A stretch of DNA of 64,000 nt from Chroogloeocystis siderophila 5.2 s.c.1 (lineage in GTDB: Bacteria > Cyanobacteriota > Cyanobacteriia > Cyanobacteriales > Chroococcidiopsidaceae), in assembly GCF_001904655.1 (NCBI RefSeq), contig NZ_MRCC01000006.1:186001-250000 (forward strand), given 5' to 3'. This document shows positions 44,440-54,935 of this stretch, in pieces (the stretch's first letter is position 1; every line of letters begins with the position of its first letter). The position numbers and the translations under genes are program-made. A model generated the notes under the pieces. The model was not told where the DNA came from, did no database searches, and saw only the letters and a list, made by a program, of their open reading frames with translations.

Positions 44440-44955
44440 TCATGAATGAGTAAATTCATAATCATTAATGGTTTCGGCGGCGATGTCTGTTGCTGCGGGG
44501 CTGCTGCGCTGTGCCAAATCTTCTAAAGTATCTACAAAATCACGGATGCTCTGAAATTGGCGGTACACCGAAGCAAAACGCACATAAGCTACTTCGCTAA
44601 GTGATTTGAGGTGATGCAAAACTAATTCGCCAATTTCTAAACTTGTGACTTCGCGCGAGGTGCGTTGTTGAAGTTCCGATTCAATTTCGTCTACTAATGC
44701 TTCGAGCCGTACTGTAGAAATGCCTGTTTTATGACAAGCTTGGACAATGCCTCGAAGTAGTTTTGAGCGGTCAAAACACTCGCGATCGCCGTTTTGTTTT
44801 AAAACGGTAATGGGTAAAAACTCAATACGCTCATAGGTTGTAAAGCGACGTTGACAATTGAGGCAATCACGTCGCCTGCGGATACTTTGTCCTGCTTCTG
44901 TTACTCGTGATTCCAACACCCGATGATTAGGATGTTGGCAGAAAGGACAGCGCAT
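44440..44955 (-). CDS. nrdR: Transcriptional repressor NrdR
   Basis: Represses ribonucleotide reductase genes in response to dATP/ATP. The 171 residues have an N-terminal zinc ribbon with Cys3, Cys6, Cys31 and Cys34 ([10 protein letters not shown]...[10 protein letters not shown]) and an ATP-cone domain ([28 protein letters not shown]). Intact, monocistronic, between rpsA and psbT-psbB. Confidence 0.96.
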   Translation of the reverse strand: MRCPFCQHPNHRVLESRVTEAGQSIRRRRDCLNCQRRFTTYERIEFLPITVLKQNGDRECFDRSKLLRGIVQACHKTGISTVRLEALVDEIESELQQRTSREVTSLEIGELVLHHLKSLSEVAYVRFASVYRQFQSIRDFVDTLEDLAQRSSPAATDIAAETINDYEFTHS

Positions 44956-45170
44956 AAAAAACGCATCTTTAAAGGATTTACTTTCAACAGCAGAGGTCAG
45001 AGGTTAGAGGTTAGAGCTAAATATTAGCCTCAATAATGTTCTAACTCTATTAACCTTGCTATAAAACTCTATTTACCTTAAAGCAGGTAAAAATGCAAAC
45101 AATCCGCCACTACCACAATCGGTAGCAGCGGTTGTCTAATCGCATTTCTTGCTAAAACTAGCTTGAATTG

Positions 45171-45269
45171 CTATTTCTTTTGGATACGGGGAGGTTCGCG
45201 AAAGGCGATCGCAAAGAATAGAGTTCCGATTGCCAAAGCAAGAATTAAGATGTAAGCAACGCTTTCCAT
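45171..45269 (-). CDS. psbT: Photosystem II protein PsbT
   Basis: A 32-residue single-helix PSII subunit at the monomer-monomer interface. Reading [23 protein letters not shown], then REPPRIQKK, it matches PsbT in length and motif, the REPPR end being diagnostic. It is the second gene of the leftward psbB-psbT unit, 135 bases after psbB. Confidence 0.97.
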   Translation of the reverse strand: MESVAYILILALAIGTLFFAIAFREPPRIQKK

Positions 45270-45404
45270 AAGACAATGTTCTAATTACAAGCTGAGCTAA
45301 TATTGATAGTTTACCAAGCAAAAGAAAAGAACGGTTTAAAAAACTACTAAGGCTATAGTTGCCGCAGCAATTTGTTACCGTTCTTTACAAATTAAGAAAA
45401 AGCA

Positions 45405-46961
45405 CTAAACGGCTTCTTTCTTTCTGGTTGTCTTGTCGCCTAATTTTTGGAACAAACCAAACTCGACTTGTTCTTCTAGATCGGCCTCAATTCCGGCAAA
45501 TACGTCGCGGAAGATTGTCCGTGAACCGTGCCAGAGATGACCAAAGAAGAATAACAACGCAAACGTAGCGTGTGCGAAAGTAAACCAACCGCGAGGAGAG
45601 GTACGGAATACACCGTCCGGTTTCGCGATCGCCAAATCGCCAAATCGCGTACTTTGGTCGCCATCAAATAAGAAGGGTTCGCCTAATTGAGCTTGACGTG
45701 CGTACTTCTTCACATCAGTTGGATCGGTAAAAGTTTGCCCGTCCAACTCACCGCCGTAGAAGCTAACAGTGACACCTGCTTGCTCAAAGCTATATTTAGA
45801 TTCTGCCCGACGGAAAGGAATATCCGCGCGGACAACACCATCGGCATCGGTCAAGATTACTGGAAATGTTTCAAAGAACGCAGGCATCCGACGCACAAAC
45901 AATTCGCGTCCTTCAGCATCTTGAAACACCGGATGACCCAACCAAGCCAAAGCAACGCCGTTAGTTTTATTCATTGGACCTACACGGAACAAACCACCTT
46001 TAGCTGGGTTGTTACCGATGTAGTCATAGAATGCAAGCTTTTCAGGAATTTCCGACCAAGCCTCAGATAAAGACGCTCCTTCGGCTACACTTGCTTGTAC
46101 GCGACGCTGAATTTCTTGTTTGAAATAACCATCATCCCATTGATAACGGGTAGGACCAAACAATTCGATTGGCGTGGTCGCGCTGCCGTACCACATGGTG
46201 CCAGCAACAACAAACGCAGCAAAGAAGACTGCCGCAATACTGCTAGAAAGTACCGTTTCAATGTTACCCATCCGTAGAGCTTTGTACAGCCGTTCGGGTG
46301 GTCGCACGGAAAGGTGAAATAAACCAGCAATAATACCAACAACACCCGCCGCGATATGGTGGGCGACAACGCCTCCAGGGTTAAAGGGGTTAAACCCAGC
46401 AGGTCCCCACTCTGGTGCGACAGGTTGAACGCTACCTGTTAGACCATAAGGGTCAGACACCCACATTCCTGGACCAAATAATCCGGTAAGGTGGAACGCA
46501 CCAAAACCGAAGCACAACAGACCAGATAGAAACAAGTGGATGCCAAACATTTTTGGCAAATCAAGCGCGGGTTCGCCAGTACGAGGGTCTCTGAAAAGTT
46601 CTAAATCCCAATAAACCCAGTGCCAAACAGCCGCTAAGAATAACAGCCCAGAAAGGACAATATGAGCAGCAGCAACGCCCTCAAATGACCAAATACCTGG
46701 GTCAGTTACAGCACTTCCTGTAACGTTCCAGCCCCCCCAGGAACCAGTAACGCCTAAGCGCGCCATGAACGGCAGTACGTACATTCCTTGCCGCCACATG
46801 GGGTTGAGAACCGGATCGCTGGAGTCAAAAATTGCTAATTCATACAGGGCCATAGAACCAGCCCAACCTGCAACAAGCGCAGTATGCATTAGGTGTACAG
46901 AAATCAGTCGCCCTGGATCATTCAAGACGACTGTATGTACTCGGTACCAGGGTAGTCCCAT
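45405..46961 (-). CDS. psbB: Photosystem II CP47 chlorophyll apoprotein
   Basis: Core antenna of photosystem II. The 518-residue protein is slightly longer than the usual 508-510. It begins [36 protein letters not shown], has six helices with chlorophyll-ligand His, the large lumenal loop (about 260-450) including [25 protein letters not shown], and ends [11 protein letters not shown]. It is followed by psbT. Confidence 0.98.
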   Translation of the reverse strand: MGLPWYRVHTVVLNDPGRLISVHLMHTALVAGWAGSMALYELAIFDSSDPVLNPMWRQGMYVLPFMARLGVTGSWGGWNVTGSAVTDPGIWSFEGVAAAHIVLSGLLFLAAVWHWVYWDLELFRDPRTGEPALDLPKMFGIHLFLSGLLCFGFGAFHLTGLFGPGMWVSDPYGLTGSVQPVAPEWGPAGFNPFNPGGVVAHHIAAGVVGIIAGLFHLSVRPPERLYKALRMGNIETVLSSSIAAVFFAAFVVAGTMWYGSATTPIELFGPTRYQWDDGYFKQEIQRRVQASVAEGASLSEAWSEIPEKLAFYDYIGNNPAKGGLFRVGPMNKTNGVALAWLGHPVFQDAEGRELFVRRMPAFFETFPVILTDADGVVRADIPFRRAESKYSFEQAGVTVSFYGGELDGQTFTDPTDVKKYARQAQLGEPFLFDGDQSTRFGDLAIAKPDGVFRTSPRGWFTFAHATFALLFFFGHLWHGSRTIFRDVFAGIEADLEEQVEFGLFQKLGDKTTRKKEAV

Positions 46962-47164
46962 TGACTACGATCCTCCAAGGGTGAATTATGTCTACAATGC
47001 AATTTTTCAACTTTTTGTTATTACCAGGTGCTTGCCAAGAAACACAACTGTGTTGGAGTAACAAATTGTCTTCACAGCTAAGCAACTGAAGGACAAACAA
47101 AAATGAGAATTATTAAAAAAGTGTAACTATGTCCTGTGCCGATTGCAAGAGCGATCCCATCGGG

Positions 47165-47500
47165 TTATTGCACAACTGATTGAATATTTGTCAACTGACA
47201 CATCGCTTCGGCTGCACCTAAGCGCTCAATCACCTGTTCGGCACTTATTAAGCGTTTGAGGACAACTTGACCGATGCCTTGGGCGGTGGAGTTATTTTGA
47301 AGGCTGACGATTGGTTTGACCTCTACGGTCAACACAATGTCTTCTACAGCGTACAACCACAACTTTTCGTTAGCTTCTACAAGACAAATATTTAACCGGT
47401 TAATATCTGGTTGACGTCGCCACGCAGTTTCGTTCCACAACCCATCCGATGCCCAGACTCGGCACACTATCCAGCCATCAGTGAGAAAGAAGTATTTCAT
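47165..47500 (-). CDS. Conserved cyanobacterial protein of unknown function
   Basis: From the ATG at 47500 the product has 111 residues (MKYFFLTDGWIVCRVWASDGLWNETAWRRQPDINRL). It is soluble, with a beta-rich start and helical end (VLKRLISAEQVIERLGAAEAMCQLTNIQSVV). It resembles hypothetical proteins often met near psbB in cyanobacteria, but I cannot name a function. The 5' extension in the same frame (to 47575) is unlikely to be translated. Confidence 0.65.
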   Translation of the reverse strand: MKYFFLTDGWIVCRVWASDGLWNETAWRRQPDINRLNICLVEANEKLWLYAVEDIVLTVEVKPIVSLQNNSTAQGIGQVVLKRLISAEQVIERLGAAEAMCQLTNIQSVVQ

Positions 47501-47753
47501 ATACCGTATTTCCGTAAGGCTGACCCGAATAAAGAGCAAGGGCAAAGAAAAAGAATTAAGAGCCGTCCTTCTCAATCACGCTTTTTGTGAAATAGTATCA
47601 CGAGCTTCTGTAATCTGTAATTGTTGCAAAATGAGAATCATCCGCCTTGGCAATCAGCTTGAAAAACTCCAATCTCCGACCTCTGACTCCTTCTTTGGTA
47701 TAACAATTAGAATTAAAATACTGAGTCGTTGCTGCTGCTTGAAGCCATAGCTT

Positions 47754-49682
47754 ATGCGATCGCCCACGAATGTAGAATTTATCGACGCGTTTGATGTCAT
47801 CGTTGTCGGAGCAGGTCATGCTGGTTGTGAAGCTGCTCTTGCTACCGCACGCTTGGGCTGTCGGACGCTACTCCTGACGCTCAACTTGGATAAAATTGCT
47901 TGGCAACCGTGTAATCCTGCGGTCGGAGGTCCAGCAAAATCGCAGTTGACGCACGAAGTTGATGCCTTGGGTGGGGAAATCGGCAAAATGGCAGACCGTA
48001 CCTACCTACAAAAGCGGATACTTAACTCGTCGAGAGGTCCTGCGGTGTGGGCATTACGCGCGCAAACGGATAAGCGGGAATACGCAGCCGTTATGAAAGG
48101 AATTGTCGAGAACCAAGAAAACTTGACAATTCGCGAAGCGATGGTCACAGATTTGGTATTGGGCGCAAACGATGAAGTTATTGGTGTCGAAACTTACTTC
48201 GGCGTCGGATTCAAATCTCCTACAGTGATTTTAACGACGGGGACATTTCTCGGTGGTCGCATTTGGGTTGGTAATAAATCAATGCCCGCCGGACGCGCCG
48301 GAGAATTTGCCGCGGAAGGATTGACAGAAACACTCAATCAGCTAGGGTTTGAAACTGGACGATTAAAAACAGGAACGCCAGCACGAGTTGACAAGCGATC
48401 GCTTGATTACACCCAACTAGAACCCCAACCAGGCGACTCGGAGATACGTTGGTTCAGCTTTGACCCAAATGTGTGGGTAGAACGCGAGCAAATGCCTTGT
48501 TATCTAACGCGTACGACCGCTGCAACACATCAGTTGATTCGCGATAATCTTCATTTATCTCCAGTCTACGGCGGCTGGATCGATGCTAAAGGACCGCGCT
48601 ACTGTCCCAGTATTGAAGATAAAATTGTCCGTTTTGCTGATAAAGAAAGTCATCAGATATTTATTGAACCCGAAGGGCGTGATATTCCTGAACTTTATAT
48701 TCAGGGGTTTTCGACAGGTTTACCCGAAGCGCTGCAACTTCAGATGCTACGCACGCTTCCAGGACTGGAAAACTGCGTGATGCTACGTCCAGCGTATGCA
48801 GTGGAATACGACTACTTGCCTGCGACGCAATGTTACCCAACACTGATGACAAAAAAAATTGCAGGGTTATTCTGTGCGGGGCAAATCAACGGCACAACAG
48901 GTTATGAAGAAGCCGCAGCCCAAGGAATTGTCGCTGGGATCAATGCGGCGCGTTATGTACGGCATCAAGAAATGATTGTCTTTGCCCGCGAACAAAGTTA
49001 TATCGGGACGTTAGTAGACGATTTGTGTACCAAAGACCTCCGCGAACCTTATCGAATGCTGACTAGCCGTTCTGAGTATCGGTTGTTACTGCGCTCCGAT
49101 AATGCCGATCAGCGGTTAACACCATTAGGGCGCGAGATTGGGTTGATTGATGACCGCAGGTGGGAACTGTTTACCCGCAAACAAGCAAACATTGCAGCGG
49201 AAAAAGAACGACTCTACACCACACGCGTGAAAGAACACGAACCCGTAGGACAAGCGATCGCATCTTCTACAAAACAAGCAATCAAAGGCTCGATTACACT
49301 TGCTGACTTACTGCGACGTCCTGGCTTTCATTACGAAGATCTCGAACATCATGGTTTAGGTAACTCGGATCTTGATGTTGTGGAAAAAGAAGGTGCTGAA
49401 ATTGAAATTAAATATTCAGGCTATCTACAACGCCAGCAAAACCAGATCGACCAAATTTCACGACAAGCACACCGTCTACTACCATCAGATCTAAATTATG
49501 CTGTGATCGAAACCTTATCGAAAGAAGCACGCGAGAAGCTTGCCAAAGTCAAACCGCTAACAATCGGTCAAGCAGCGCGGATTGGTGGTGTAAACCCTGC
49601 AGATGTCAATGCGTTGCTCGTCTATCTAGAAATACGTTCTCGTAGTGGAGCGATCGCACAACCTTCCGTTTTAGTATCGTAG
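47754..49682 (+). CDS. mnmG: tRNA uridine-5-carboxymethylaminomethyl modification enzyme MnmG
   Basis: FAD enzyme that with MnmE installs cmnm5U at the wobble position. The 642 residues include the Rossmann motif [27 protein letters not shown], the conserved [55 protein letters not shown] and the C-terminal GidA-associated domain ([23 protein letters not shown]). The ATG is at 47754. Length is in the family range. Monocistronic. Confidence 0.97.
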   Translation: MRSPTNVEFIDAFDVIVVGAGHAGCEAALATARLGCRTLLLTLNLDKIAWQPCNPAVGGPAKSQLTHEVDALGGEIGKMADRTYLQKRILNSSRGPAVWALRAQTDKREYAAVMKGIVENQENLTIREAMVTDLVLGANDEVIGVETYFGVGFKSPTVILTTGTFLGGRIWVGNKSMPAGRAGEFAAEGLTETLNQLGFETGRLKTGTPARVDKRSLDYTQLEPQPGDSEIRWFSFDPNVWVEREQMPCYLTRTTAATHQLIRDNLHLSPVYGGWIDAKGPRYCPSIEDKIVRFADKESHQIFIEPEGRDIPELYIQGFSTGLPEALQLQMLRTLPGLENCVMLRPAYAVEYDYLPATQCYPTLMTKKIAGLFCAGQINGTTGYEEAAAQGIVAGINAARYVRHQEMIVFAREQSYIGTLVDDLCTKDLREPYRMLTSRSEYRLLLRSDNADQRLTPLGREIGLIDDRRWELFTRKQANIAAEKERLYTTRVKEHEPVGQAIASSTKQAIKGSITLADLLRRPGFHYEDLEHHGLGNSDLDVVEKEGAEIEIKYSGYLQRQQNQIDQISRQAHRLLPSDLNYAVIETLSKEAREKLAKVKPLTIGQAARIGGVNPADVNALLVYLEIRSRSGAIAQPSVLVS

Positions 49683-49807
49683 GGGAAAAGGGTGAGAAAC
49701 GAGGAGCGAGTGTATCTAGTAGCTTGTAATGAGTGAAAAAGTTATATGTAATTCTCCCCCGACCTCTGACCCCTGACCTCTGACCCCTCATCAATGGAGT
49801 TCTCATA

Positions 49808-50377
49808 GTGGGCTTATTCGACGATTTCAACCGCTTTTTAGAAAACCGCTTAGAAGAATTTTTGCGCAACAACCCGCATTTGGAGTTTGAAGCGCTTTTA
49901 GAACAACTACGCGAACAAGAAGAAGATACTTTAAAGTTAATTGCGGATTTGCAATTACAAGAGAAACGCGCACAAGATGAAATTCTAGCAACTGCGCAAG
50001 AAATCCAGCGCTGGCACGTTCGTGTAGAAAAAGCAAAAGCTGCAAATCGACTCGATCTTGCGCAACCAGCACAAGAGCGCGAAGCCGCACTATTACGCGA
50101 AGGTAATCAGCGTTGGGGTCACATGCAGGGTTTAAAAGAACGCATCACCCAAGCAAAAGAATTACTCCGCCAAATTCAACAACGACGTCAAGAAGTTCAA
50201 ACTAAAGCCACAGAAGCACAAACGAACCGTGCTAACTATCAAACGCAGCAACTTTGGGAAACAGACGGTTGGAATCGTCGGGCACGATCGCAGGGTGCAG
50301 ACGATCTCGAAGCAACGTTTCAACGATGGGAAACCCAAGAGGAGCTAGACCAGTTAAAGCGGAATATGGGAAGATAA
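49808..50377 (+). CDS. TIGR04376-type conserved cyanobacterial coiled-coil protein
   Basis: 189 residues, GTG start at 49808. It begins MGLFDDFNRFLENRLEEFLRNNPHLEFEALLEQLREQE, then is almost wholly helical with Gln/Glu-rich heptads (LKLIADLQLQEKRAQDEILATAQEIQRWHVRVEKA) to residue 150. The family is, as far as I recall, restricted to cyanobacteria and of unknown function. The predicted long coiled coil suggests a structural or scaffold role (inference). Confidence 0.75.
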   Translation: MGLFDDFNRFLENRLEEFLRNNPHLEFEALLEQLREQEEDTLKLIADLQLQEKRAQDEILATAQEIQRWHVRVEKAKAANRLDLAQPAQEREAALLREGNQRWGHMQGLKERITQAKELLRQIQQRRQEVQTKATEAQTNRANYQTQQLWETDGWNRRARSQGADDLEATFQRWETQEELDQLKRNMGR

Positions 50378-50657
50378 TTTGGTGTCCATGACACGATTAA
50401 ACTACAGTATAGCTCTCGTTGCTAACAGGTAATTGAGATTTTTACCATGTCCTATATTCCTCACTCCAAATATATAGCGGATGATTCAATTATTTGCTTA
50501 ACTTGAGGCTCAGCGAATCGAGCGCCAAGAATTTTATACAGCAACAAGCAACAAAGAGCTATAAAATTATTTATTACCAATTTTTCTAAATCTATTAGAA
50601 TCTCAGGAACATAACCTTAGCCTAAGAGACAAAGGCTTTAGCTTGTATATTTAACAG

Positions 50658-50731
50658 GGCGAACGATGGGACTCGAACCCACGAATGGAGGAACCACAAT
50701 CCTCTGCCTTAACCACTTGGCTACGCTCGCC
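50658..50731 (-). tRNA. tRNA-His (GTG anticodon)
   Basis: On the minus strand G-1 GCGAGCG pairs with CGTTCGC and C73, the extra G-1 typical of tRNA-His. The anticodon stem AGAGGATTGTGGTTCCTC holds GTG, and the T-loop GTGGGTTCGAGTCCCAT is normal. CCA is not encoded. Confidence 0.97.
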
Positions 50732-50788
50732 ATTGCATTATTGATTATACCACTTTTTATTTGTAGCTTGGTTGCTCAAACAAAAAAT

Positions 50789-51169
50789 ATGAAAAATTTG
50801 CCTATTATTACCTACGTCGGAGTTGCAGCCCTCGCAGGGATAGGAATCACCATGGCTGTGACTAACCCAAGCTTGCCAGCCTACGAAGCTTATGCAGTAC
50901 AGCGGCTGACAGAATATCTCAAAAGTGACGTTTGTCCGCAAGTACCAGAGGTTTTTGGTGATTTCTTACAGCGCAATTGCTCTAAAATTGTTGATTCGAG
51001 CCAAGCACAGATGCGGTTGATTATTACCCAAGCAACACAGCAGCAAAATTTTATTTTATTTAGTATTTACCGGACAAATCTATCGGTGAATCCTTTACTG
51101 CCGTCTTATCAATTTGAAACTGTGGGAGTTTTCCATAATTTTTACACTTATAGCGCCGAACGTCAGTAA
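50789..51169 (+). CDS. DUF4359-type secreted or membrane-anchored protein
   Basis: 126 residues from the ATG at 50789; an upstream ORF extension would run through the tRNA gene and is rejected. It starts with a hydrophobic segment (LPIITYVGVAALAGIGITMAV), so it is exported or membrane anchored. The rest reads YAVQRLTEYLKSDVCPQVPEVFGDFLQRNCSKIVDSSQAQ and ends TVGVFHNFYTYSAERQ, with two Cys that may form a disulfide. Function unknown. It converges with the VOC gene, 2 bases between stops. Confidence 0.75.
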   Translation: MKNLPIITYVGVAALAGIGITMAVTNPSLPAYEAYAVQRLTEYLKSDVCPQVPEVFGDFLQRNCSKIVDSSQAQMRLIITQATQQQNFILFSIYRTNLSVNPLLPSYQFETVGVFHNFYTYSAERQ

Positions 51170-51171
51170 AC

Positions 51172-51606
51172 TTAGCCGAGAACGCGAATGAATTCTAATG
51201 GTAATCCATCCGCATCGGCAATAAAGGCGACTTCGTAACAGCGATCGCCAATTTGTTGTTGAGTCGGTTCGAGAAGTACTTTCAAAGCTTGGTATTGTTC
51301 GGGTTGCGACTGCTGGGCTTGGGCAAAGCGCTGTTGTAACGCAGTTAACCAACTGGGGAGATCGCTAGTGACAGTACTTAGATCAAACGATAAGTGATAG
51401 TACCCGACATAATGCTCGTCGTTGAAAGCATCTGGTGCGGGGCGGGGTTGGGGAATTTGAATCAGTTCAATTCTGCCGTTGAGTCCTTCCATCCAGCAAG
51501 CTAAGGTATAGCCTGTGGTAAAGCGATCACACACGGTAAACCCTAAAAGTTCGTAAAAGGCAATCGCGCGATGAATATCAGCAGTGCGAATTGAAGCGTG
51601 ATGCAT
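51172..51606 (-). CDS. VOC/glyoxalase-fold family protein
   Basis: 144 residues starting MHHASIRTADIHRAIAFYELLGF, a vicinal-oxygen-chelate domain with a metal His (H2 or H3) and a second set in YYHLSFDLSTV and the ending YEVAFIADADGLPLEFIRV with a Glu. Metal ligands of a glyoxalase or dioxygenase are therefore plausible, but substrate and activity are unknown. It follows the TIGR02652-type gene by 29 bases. Confidence 0.8.
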   Translation of the reverse strand: MHHASIRTADIHRAIAFYELLGFTVCDRFTTGYTLACWMEGLNGRIELIQIPQPRPAPDAFNDEHYVGYYHLSFDLSTVTSDLPSWLTALQQRFAQAQQSQPEQYQALKVLLEPTQQQIGDRCYEVAFIADADGLPLEFIRVLG

Positions 51607-51635
51607 GGAAGTAACGCAGGTGTCTCACCCGCGTG

Positions 51636-52145
51636 CTATTCAAACAATCGGAAATAAGGATAGCGTACAGGGACACCAGGCTCTTTCTCTAAGTCAAAAT
51701 TGATCACTTCCCAACATGGTTCCTCTTGAGGATCGGGGCTAAATTCTACGGGTAAACCGTAGAGTCTTGGTTTAGAAGCTTCTGATTGTCCTCGCCAGGG
51801 TGTACTTCGCTCTAAATAGCCACTAATGAGTTCTTGATAGCGACGGGCTATGATCACGCGAGTTGCGCGATATCCTTGCGTGTACAGGCGATCGAGCGCC
51901 TCGTGAATTTCAAAGCGAATGCCATCAGGATGGGTGTGCTGTCGATACCACTCGCTATTCCAACGTCGCCAGTGACGCCCTGATTGGAGGTGAATAAGTT
52001 CGCCCGTTTTGGGATCAGCTTCAAACGCGCCGTGACGCGGACACAAATACGTATCAGTCAAAGTCAGTGCCGGAATCGTCTGGCGACAGTGAGGACACTG
52101 AATTTCGGGACCAAAAATTGGGTATTGTAAGCCTGGGTTAATCAT
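51636..52145 (-). CDS. TIGR02652-type zinc-binding cyanobacterial protein
   Basis: 169 residues from the ATG at 52145 (MINPGLQYPIFGPEIQCPHCRQTIPALTLTDTYLCPRHGAF). The four residues CPHC and CPRH make a zinc finger near the N-terminus. Downstream YTQGYRATRVIIARRYQELISGYLERSTPWRGQS is a conserved-looking helix-loop. The family is cyanobacterial and uncharacterised. It pairs in operon with the VOC gene. Confidence 0.75.
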   Translation of the reverse strand: MINPGLQYPIFGPEIQCPHCRQTIPALTLTDTYLCPRHGAFEADPKTGELIHLQSGRHWRRWNSEWYRQHTHPDGIRFEIHEALDRLYTQGYRATRVIIARRYQELISGYLERSTPWRGQSEASKPRLYGLPVEFSPDPQEEPCWEVINFDLEKEPGVPVRYPYFRLFE

Positions 52146-52354
52146 GTAGAGCAAAGCAGCATAAGTCTCTGTACACCAGCGCCAGTAGTTTTATTTTGAC
52201 ATTGCTCTAAAAAGCTGTCATACTTTTTTGCTTGCATTGTCTTTCTATCAGTTTTTACATCATGATATGCTCATAAAACAACCAAGTTTTGATTCTTTTA
52301 TCCACGTTCGCGGATAAATTTTGGTTGAACTGTGAGAATAATATCTATTCTACT

Positions 52355-52879
52355 GTGTCTGTTATATCCTACTGGAGCGATCCTGACCTTTCTACGGCGG
52401 CTTTTGTTGCTGCCAATGCTACCGTTGTCGGTAAAGTGACACTTGGCGCTGGGGTAAGCGTTTGGTATAACGCTGTCATTCGCGGTGATGTTGAGCGGAT
52501 TGAAATTGGCGAGTATACAAATATTCAGGATGGCGCGATTCTGCATGGCGATCCTGGCAAGCCCACGATTTTAGAAGATTACGTAACTGTAGGACATCGA
52601 GCAGTTGTGCATTCAGCGTATATTGAACGCGGTAGCTTGATCGGAATAGGCGCAGTCATCTTGGATGGAGTTAGGGTGGGCGCAGGGAGTATTATTGGTG
52701 CTGGTGCTGTTGTGACTAAAGATGTTCCGCCGCGATCGCTCGTTGTTGGAGTTCCTGGCAAATGCATTCGTGAAGTTTCTGAAACTGAAGCCGCCGATTT
52801 AATCGCTCACGCTCATCACTACCAAAAGTTAGCGCTCGTTCATGCAGGTAAAGGCACTGATTTAGGATTCTTGCCGTAG
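52355..52879 (+). CDS. Gamma-class carbonic anhydrase-like protein (left-handed beta-helix)
   Basis: 174 residues from GTG at 52355; the longer reading from a TTG at 52289 adds an unrelated 22-residue stretch. The hexapeptide-repeat beta-helix and metal-ligand His residues are seen in [51 protein letters not shown]. Such proteins belong to the gamma-CA/CcmM-related group; activity is not certain. The ending [15 protein letters not shown] is helical. It starts from a rich upstream region and ends at a hairpin. Confidence 0.88.
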   Translation: MSVISYWSDPDLSTAAFVAANATVVGKVTLGAGVSVWYNAVIRGDVERIEIGEYTNIQDGAILHGDPGKPTILEDYVTVGHRAVVHSAYIERGSLIGIGAVILDGVRVGAGSIIGAGAVVTKDVPPRSLVVGVPGKCIREVSETEAADLIAHAHHYQKLALVHAGKGTDLGFLP

Positions 52880-52892
52880 AAAGTGTTTTTTA

Positions 52893-52913
52893 TGCATAAA
52901 AATGCTTTATGCA
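52893..52913. terminator. Hairpin TGCATAAA/TTTATGCA after gamma-CA gene
   Basis: Perfect 8-bp arms at 52893-52900 and 52906-52913 with a 5-base loop; preceded by a T run. A terminator is possible, but the loop and lack of a following T run weaken it. Confidence 0.5.
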
Positions 52914-53057
52914 CAATGCGTTTACAACAATCTTTACACAAAGAACTTACTCGCTAAGATAACAGTGCGGGGATCTAGAAATTTTACCAATTTCGGCTAA
53001 CAATAAAAGATGAGAAAATTTAAAAATCTTTAATTTCTACTTTCAAGAGGTAAAGAT

Positions 53058-53183
53058 ATGGACATCGATATGCGTGTTGCTTTTGTGTTACTTCCTGTAA
53101 TTGCCGCAGCCAGTTGGGCAGTCTTCAATATTGCGCCTGCTGCTATCAAGCAAATTCAAGCTTTTTTGAACAAAGAAGCTTAG
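53058..53183 (+). CDS. psbY: Photosystem II protein PsbY
   Basis: A 41-residue single-helix protein, [20 protein letters not shown] then [17 protein letters not shown]. The MDIDxRVAxVLLPVxAAxxWAxxNI pattern is diagnostic of PsbY, a PSII peripheral subunit near cytochrome b559. GAGGTAAAGAT stands 5-12 bases before the ATG. Confidence 0.95.
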   Translation: MDIDMRVAFVLLPVIAAASWAVFNIAPAAIKQIQAFLNKEA

Positions 53184-53303
53184 GTAACTGGGGATAAAGA
53201 CAAGGGAAGCGTAGAAAGATGGTTTGTTGATGATTCTACTTTTGTTAACCAATCGTTTCTCGCTCCCTCCCTCATAAATCTGATAGGTTCTGTTCAAAGT
53301 TTT

Positions 53304-53378
53304 TTTTAGCTCCCTAAATCCTCCAAATTTGGGAGACTTTGAACGGCTCAGTTCCCCTACCAACTGGGGATAGAGTGT
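53304..53378. repeat. Interspersed repeat family CTAAATCCYCCAAATTTGGGRGACTTTGA, copy C
   Basis: CCCTAAATCCTCCAAATTTGGGAGACTTTGAAC, then CAGTTCCCCTACCAACTGGGG. Other copies lie at about 56495-56560 and 61747-61810. Each has a first CCCC/GGGG hairpin, ACTTTGA, a short spacer and a second CCCCC hairpin. It follows psbY and its 3' neighbourhood. Confidence 0.65.
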
Positions 53379-53471
53379 CATGAAGGGGTGGCATCGCACT
53401 GATGTAGGCTAAGGGCGGTTCACCAGAGGCTGAGTTAGATTCCACACTTGTCGTAGATACCGTAGCTTCGA

Positions 53472-53999
53472 TTATGAAGTGACTAATCTCCTGCGTAGCT
53501 TTTCCGATCTGCGCTTAGCTGTGGAATTGTTAGGTTCAAATTCTAGCGCTTGCTCATAGGTTTGTAGTGCTTGAGCCGTTAAACTTTTGCGTTCGTAAGC
53601 ATGACCTAAATTGTTGAGTGCGGTAATGTATTGAGGTTGATGTTTGATAGCTTCTTTGTAGTTACGAATTGCTAAATCATACTGCTCTTGAGCAAAGTAA
53701 GCATAACCTAACCCGTTATATATGGGAGCAATATTGTCTTCTGCTTCTTGTTCGGCTGCTTTGAGTGCTTTTTGAAACAGCGAGATTGCTTGAGCGTAAA
53801 CTTTCTTGTCTAAATAAATGCTTGCCAACTCATAATATTCTTGCGTTGTTCCCTTTTCCTTATTGAGCTTTTTTTGGAGCCGCGAGAGCGCATTTTCAAT
53901 TTTGCGGGTTTTAAAGATCTGACGGAAAATCGTGAAGCCAGCTGCTGACAATAACACGAGTAAGATAGCCAGATAAACAATAGCTAAAGTGTTATCCAT
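53472..53999 (-). CDS. TPR protein, Ycf37-like
   Basis: 175 residues. An N-terminal membrane anchor (LAIVYLAILLVLLSAAGFTIFRQIF) is followed by three to four tetratricopeptide repeats: YYELASIYLDKKVYAQAISLFQKAL, APIYNGLGYAYFAQEQYDLAIRNYKEAIKHQP and ITALNNLGHAYERKSLTAQALQTYEQALEFEP. The layout resembles Ycf37, linked to PSI assembly in Synechocystis, but TPR proteins are numerous and the identity is not certain. The basic C-terminus RRSEKLRRRLVTS is typical. Confidence 0.7.
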   Translation of the reverse strand: MDNTLAIVYLAILLVLLSAAGFTIFRQIFKTRKIENALSRLQKKLNKEKGTTQEYYELASIYLDKKVYAQAISLFQKALKAAEQEAEDNIAPIYNGLGYAYFAQEQYDLAIRNYKEAIKHQPQYITALNNLGHAYERKSLTAQALQTYEQALEFEPNNSTAKRRSEKLRRRLVTS

Positions 54000-54079
54000 T
54001 GTCTGTAAATACAGATATTAAACGTTTTTGTTCTGTCTTTATTATTAGAGAGAAGGTGACTAGGAGCTAGTGGTAAACA

Positions 54080-54886
54080 CTAAGAGTTCCTACTTTTACT
54101 TTGTTCTTTGATTTTCTGATTAATTGGTAATCCCCAATAGCTGGCGCGTTGTTGTAACCACCCTTGAGCGAAGTAACGCGCAATCGCAGCGTTTACCTGT
54201 TGTCGCAAAGCATTATATTGCAAGCCTTTGGGCATTGCGATCGCCAGTGGTTCTGTAGAGAGTAGTGTTGGTAAAAGACGATATTGTGGATAATCTTGTA
54301 TCCAGCCGCTCAAAACACTAGCATCAGCGGCGAATGCATCGGCGGTATTAGCTTCTAAAAGTGAGTGGGCTTGTCTATAAGAGTCAACACCGACTAATTG
54401 TGCAGAAGGCATTAAATAACGAATCGTAGGAATCGTACTTGAACCGTTTAAAACGAGTATTTTGCGACTCGCAAAATCACTCAGGTTCTGTACAGACGGA
54501 ACTTTTGTCACGATCGCTGTTCCATCAAAATAATAAGGAAGACTAAAATCCACCAACCGCGCACGCGATTGTGTCACTGTTATATTGGCGATCGCAAAAT
54601 CGACTTTATTGTCTATCACTGCTGTTAAGCGATCGCGGTTGGCAACAGGTTGAAATCGAACCGCATTAGCATTTCCTAGCAAGTCTTGAGCTATACGCTG
54701 TGCTATATCAATTTCTAGCCCTTGGAGGTTTCCTTGGACATCGCGATAACTGAGTGGACGTAAATTGTCTTTCACCGCAACGAGAAAATAGCCGCGTTGT
54801 TGAATTTCTGGTAAATTAGCAGCATGGGTAGCGATTGCAAATGGAATTTCCCAGCGTGCAATCGCTGTGCCTGCCCTAATGTTCAT
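54080..54886 (-). CDS. Amino-acid-type periplasmic binding protein (SBP_bac_3)
   Basis: Solute-binding domain with IQQRGYFLVAVKDNLRPLSYRDVQGNLQGLEIDIAQRIAQDLLG, RLTAVIDNKVDFAIANITVTQSRARLVDFSLPYYFDG and a hinge-like end ending YWGLPINQKI. The start used is the ATG at 54886, but then the signal peptide is lost: directly upstream in frame lies YQLLILICSFLTVS, an ideal hydrophobic core, between the ATG and the rplT stop. An upstream ATG at 55030 exists but lies 95 bases inside rplT. No ABC permease gene is adjacent, so the protein is an orphan, perhaps a binding protein for a remote transporter or a signalling sensor. Confidence 0.82.
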   Translation of the reverse strand: MNIRAGTAIARWEIPFAIATHAANLPEIQQRGYFLVAVKDNLRPLSYRDVQGNLQGLEIDIAQRIAQDLLGNANAVRFQPVANRDRLTAVIDNKVDFAIANITVTQSRARLVDFSLPYYFDGTAIVTKVPSVQNLSDFASRKILVLNGSSTIPTIRYLMPSAQLVGVDSYRQAHSLLEANTADAFAADASVLSGWIQDYPQYRLLPTLLSTEPLAIAMPKGLQYNALRQQVNAAIARYFAQGWLQQRASYWGLPINQKIKEQSKSRNS

Positions 54887-54935
54887 GCTAACCGTCAGAA
54901 ACGAACAAATAAGAATCAGCAGCTGATATTTTACT

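Noticed and set aside
50666-50788. Upstream extension of the DUF4359-type gene
   Set aside because: It would translate through the tRNA-His gene on the other strand; the internal ATG followed by a hydrophobic export segment is better.
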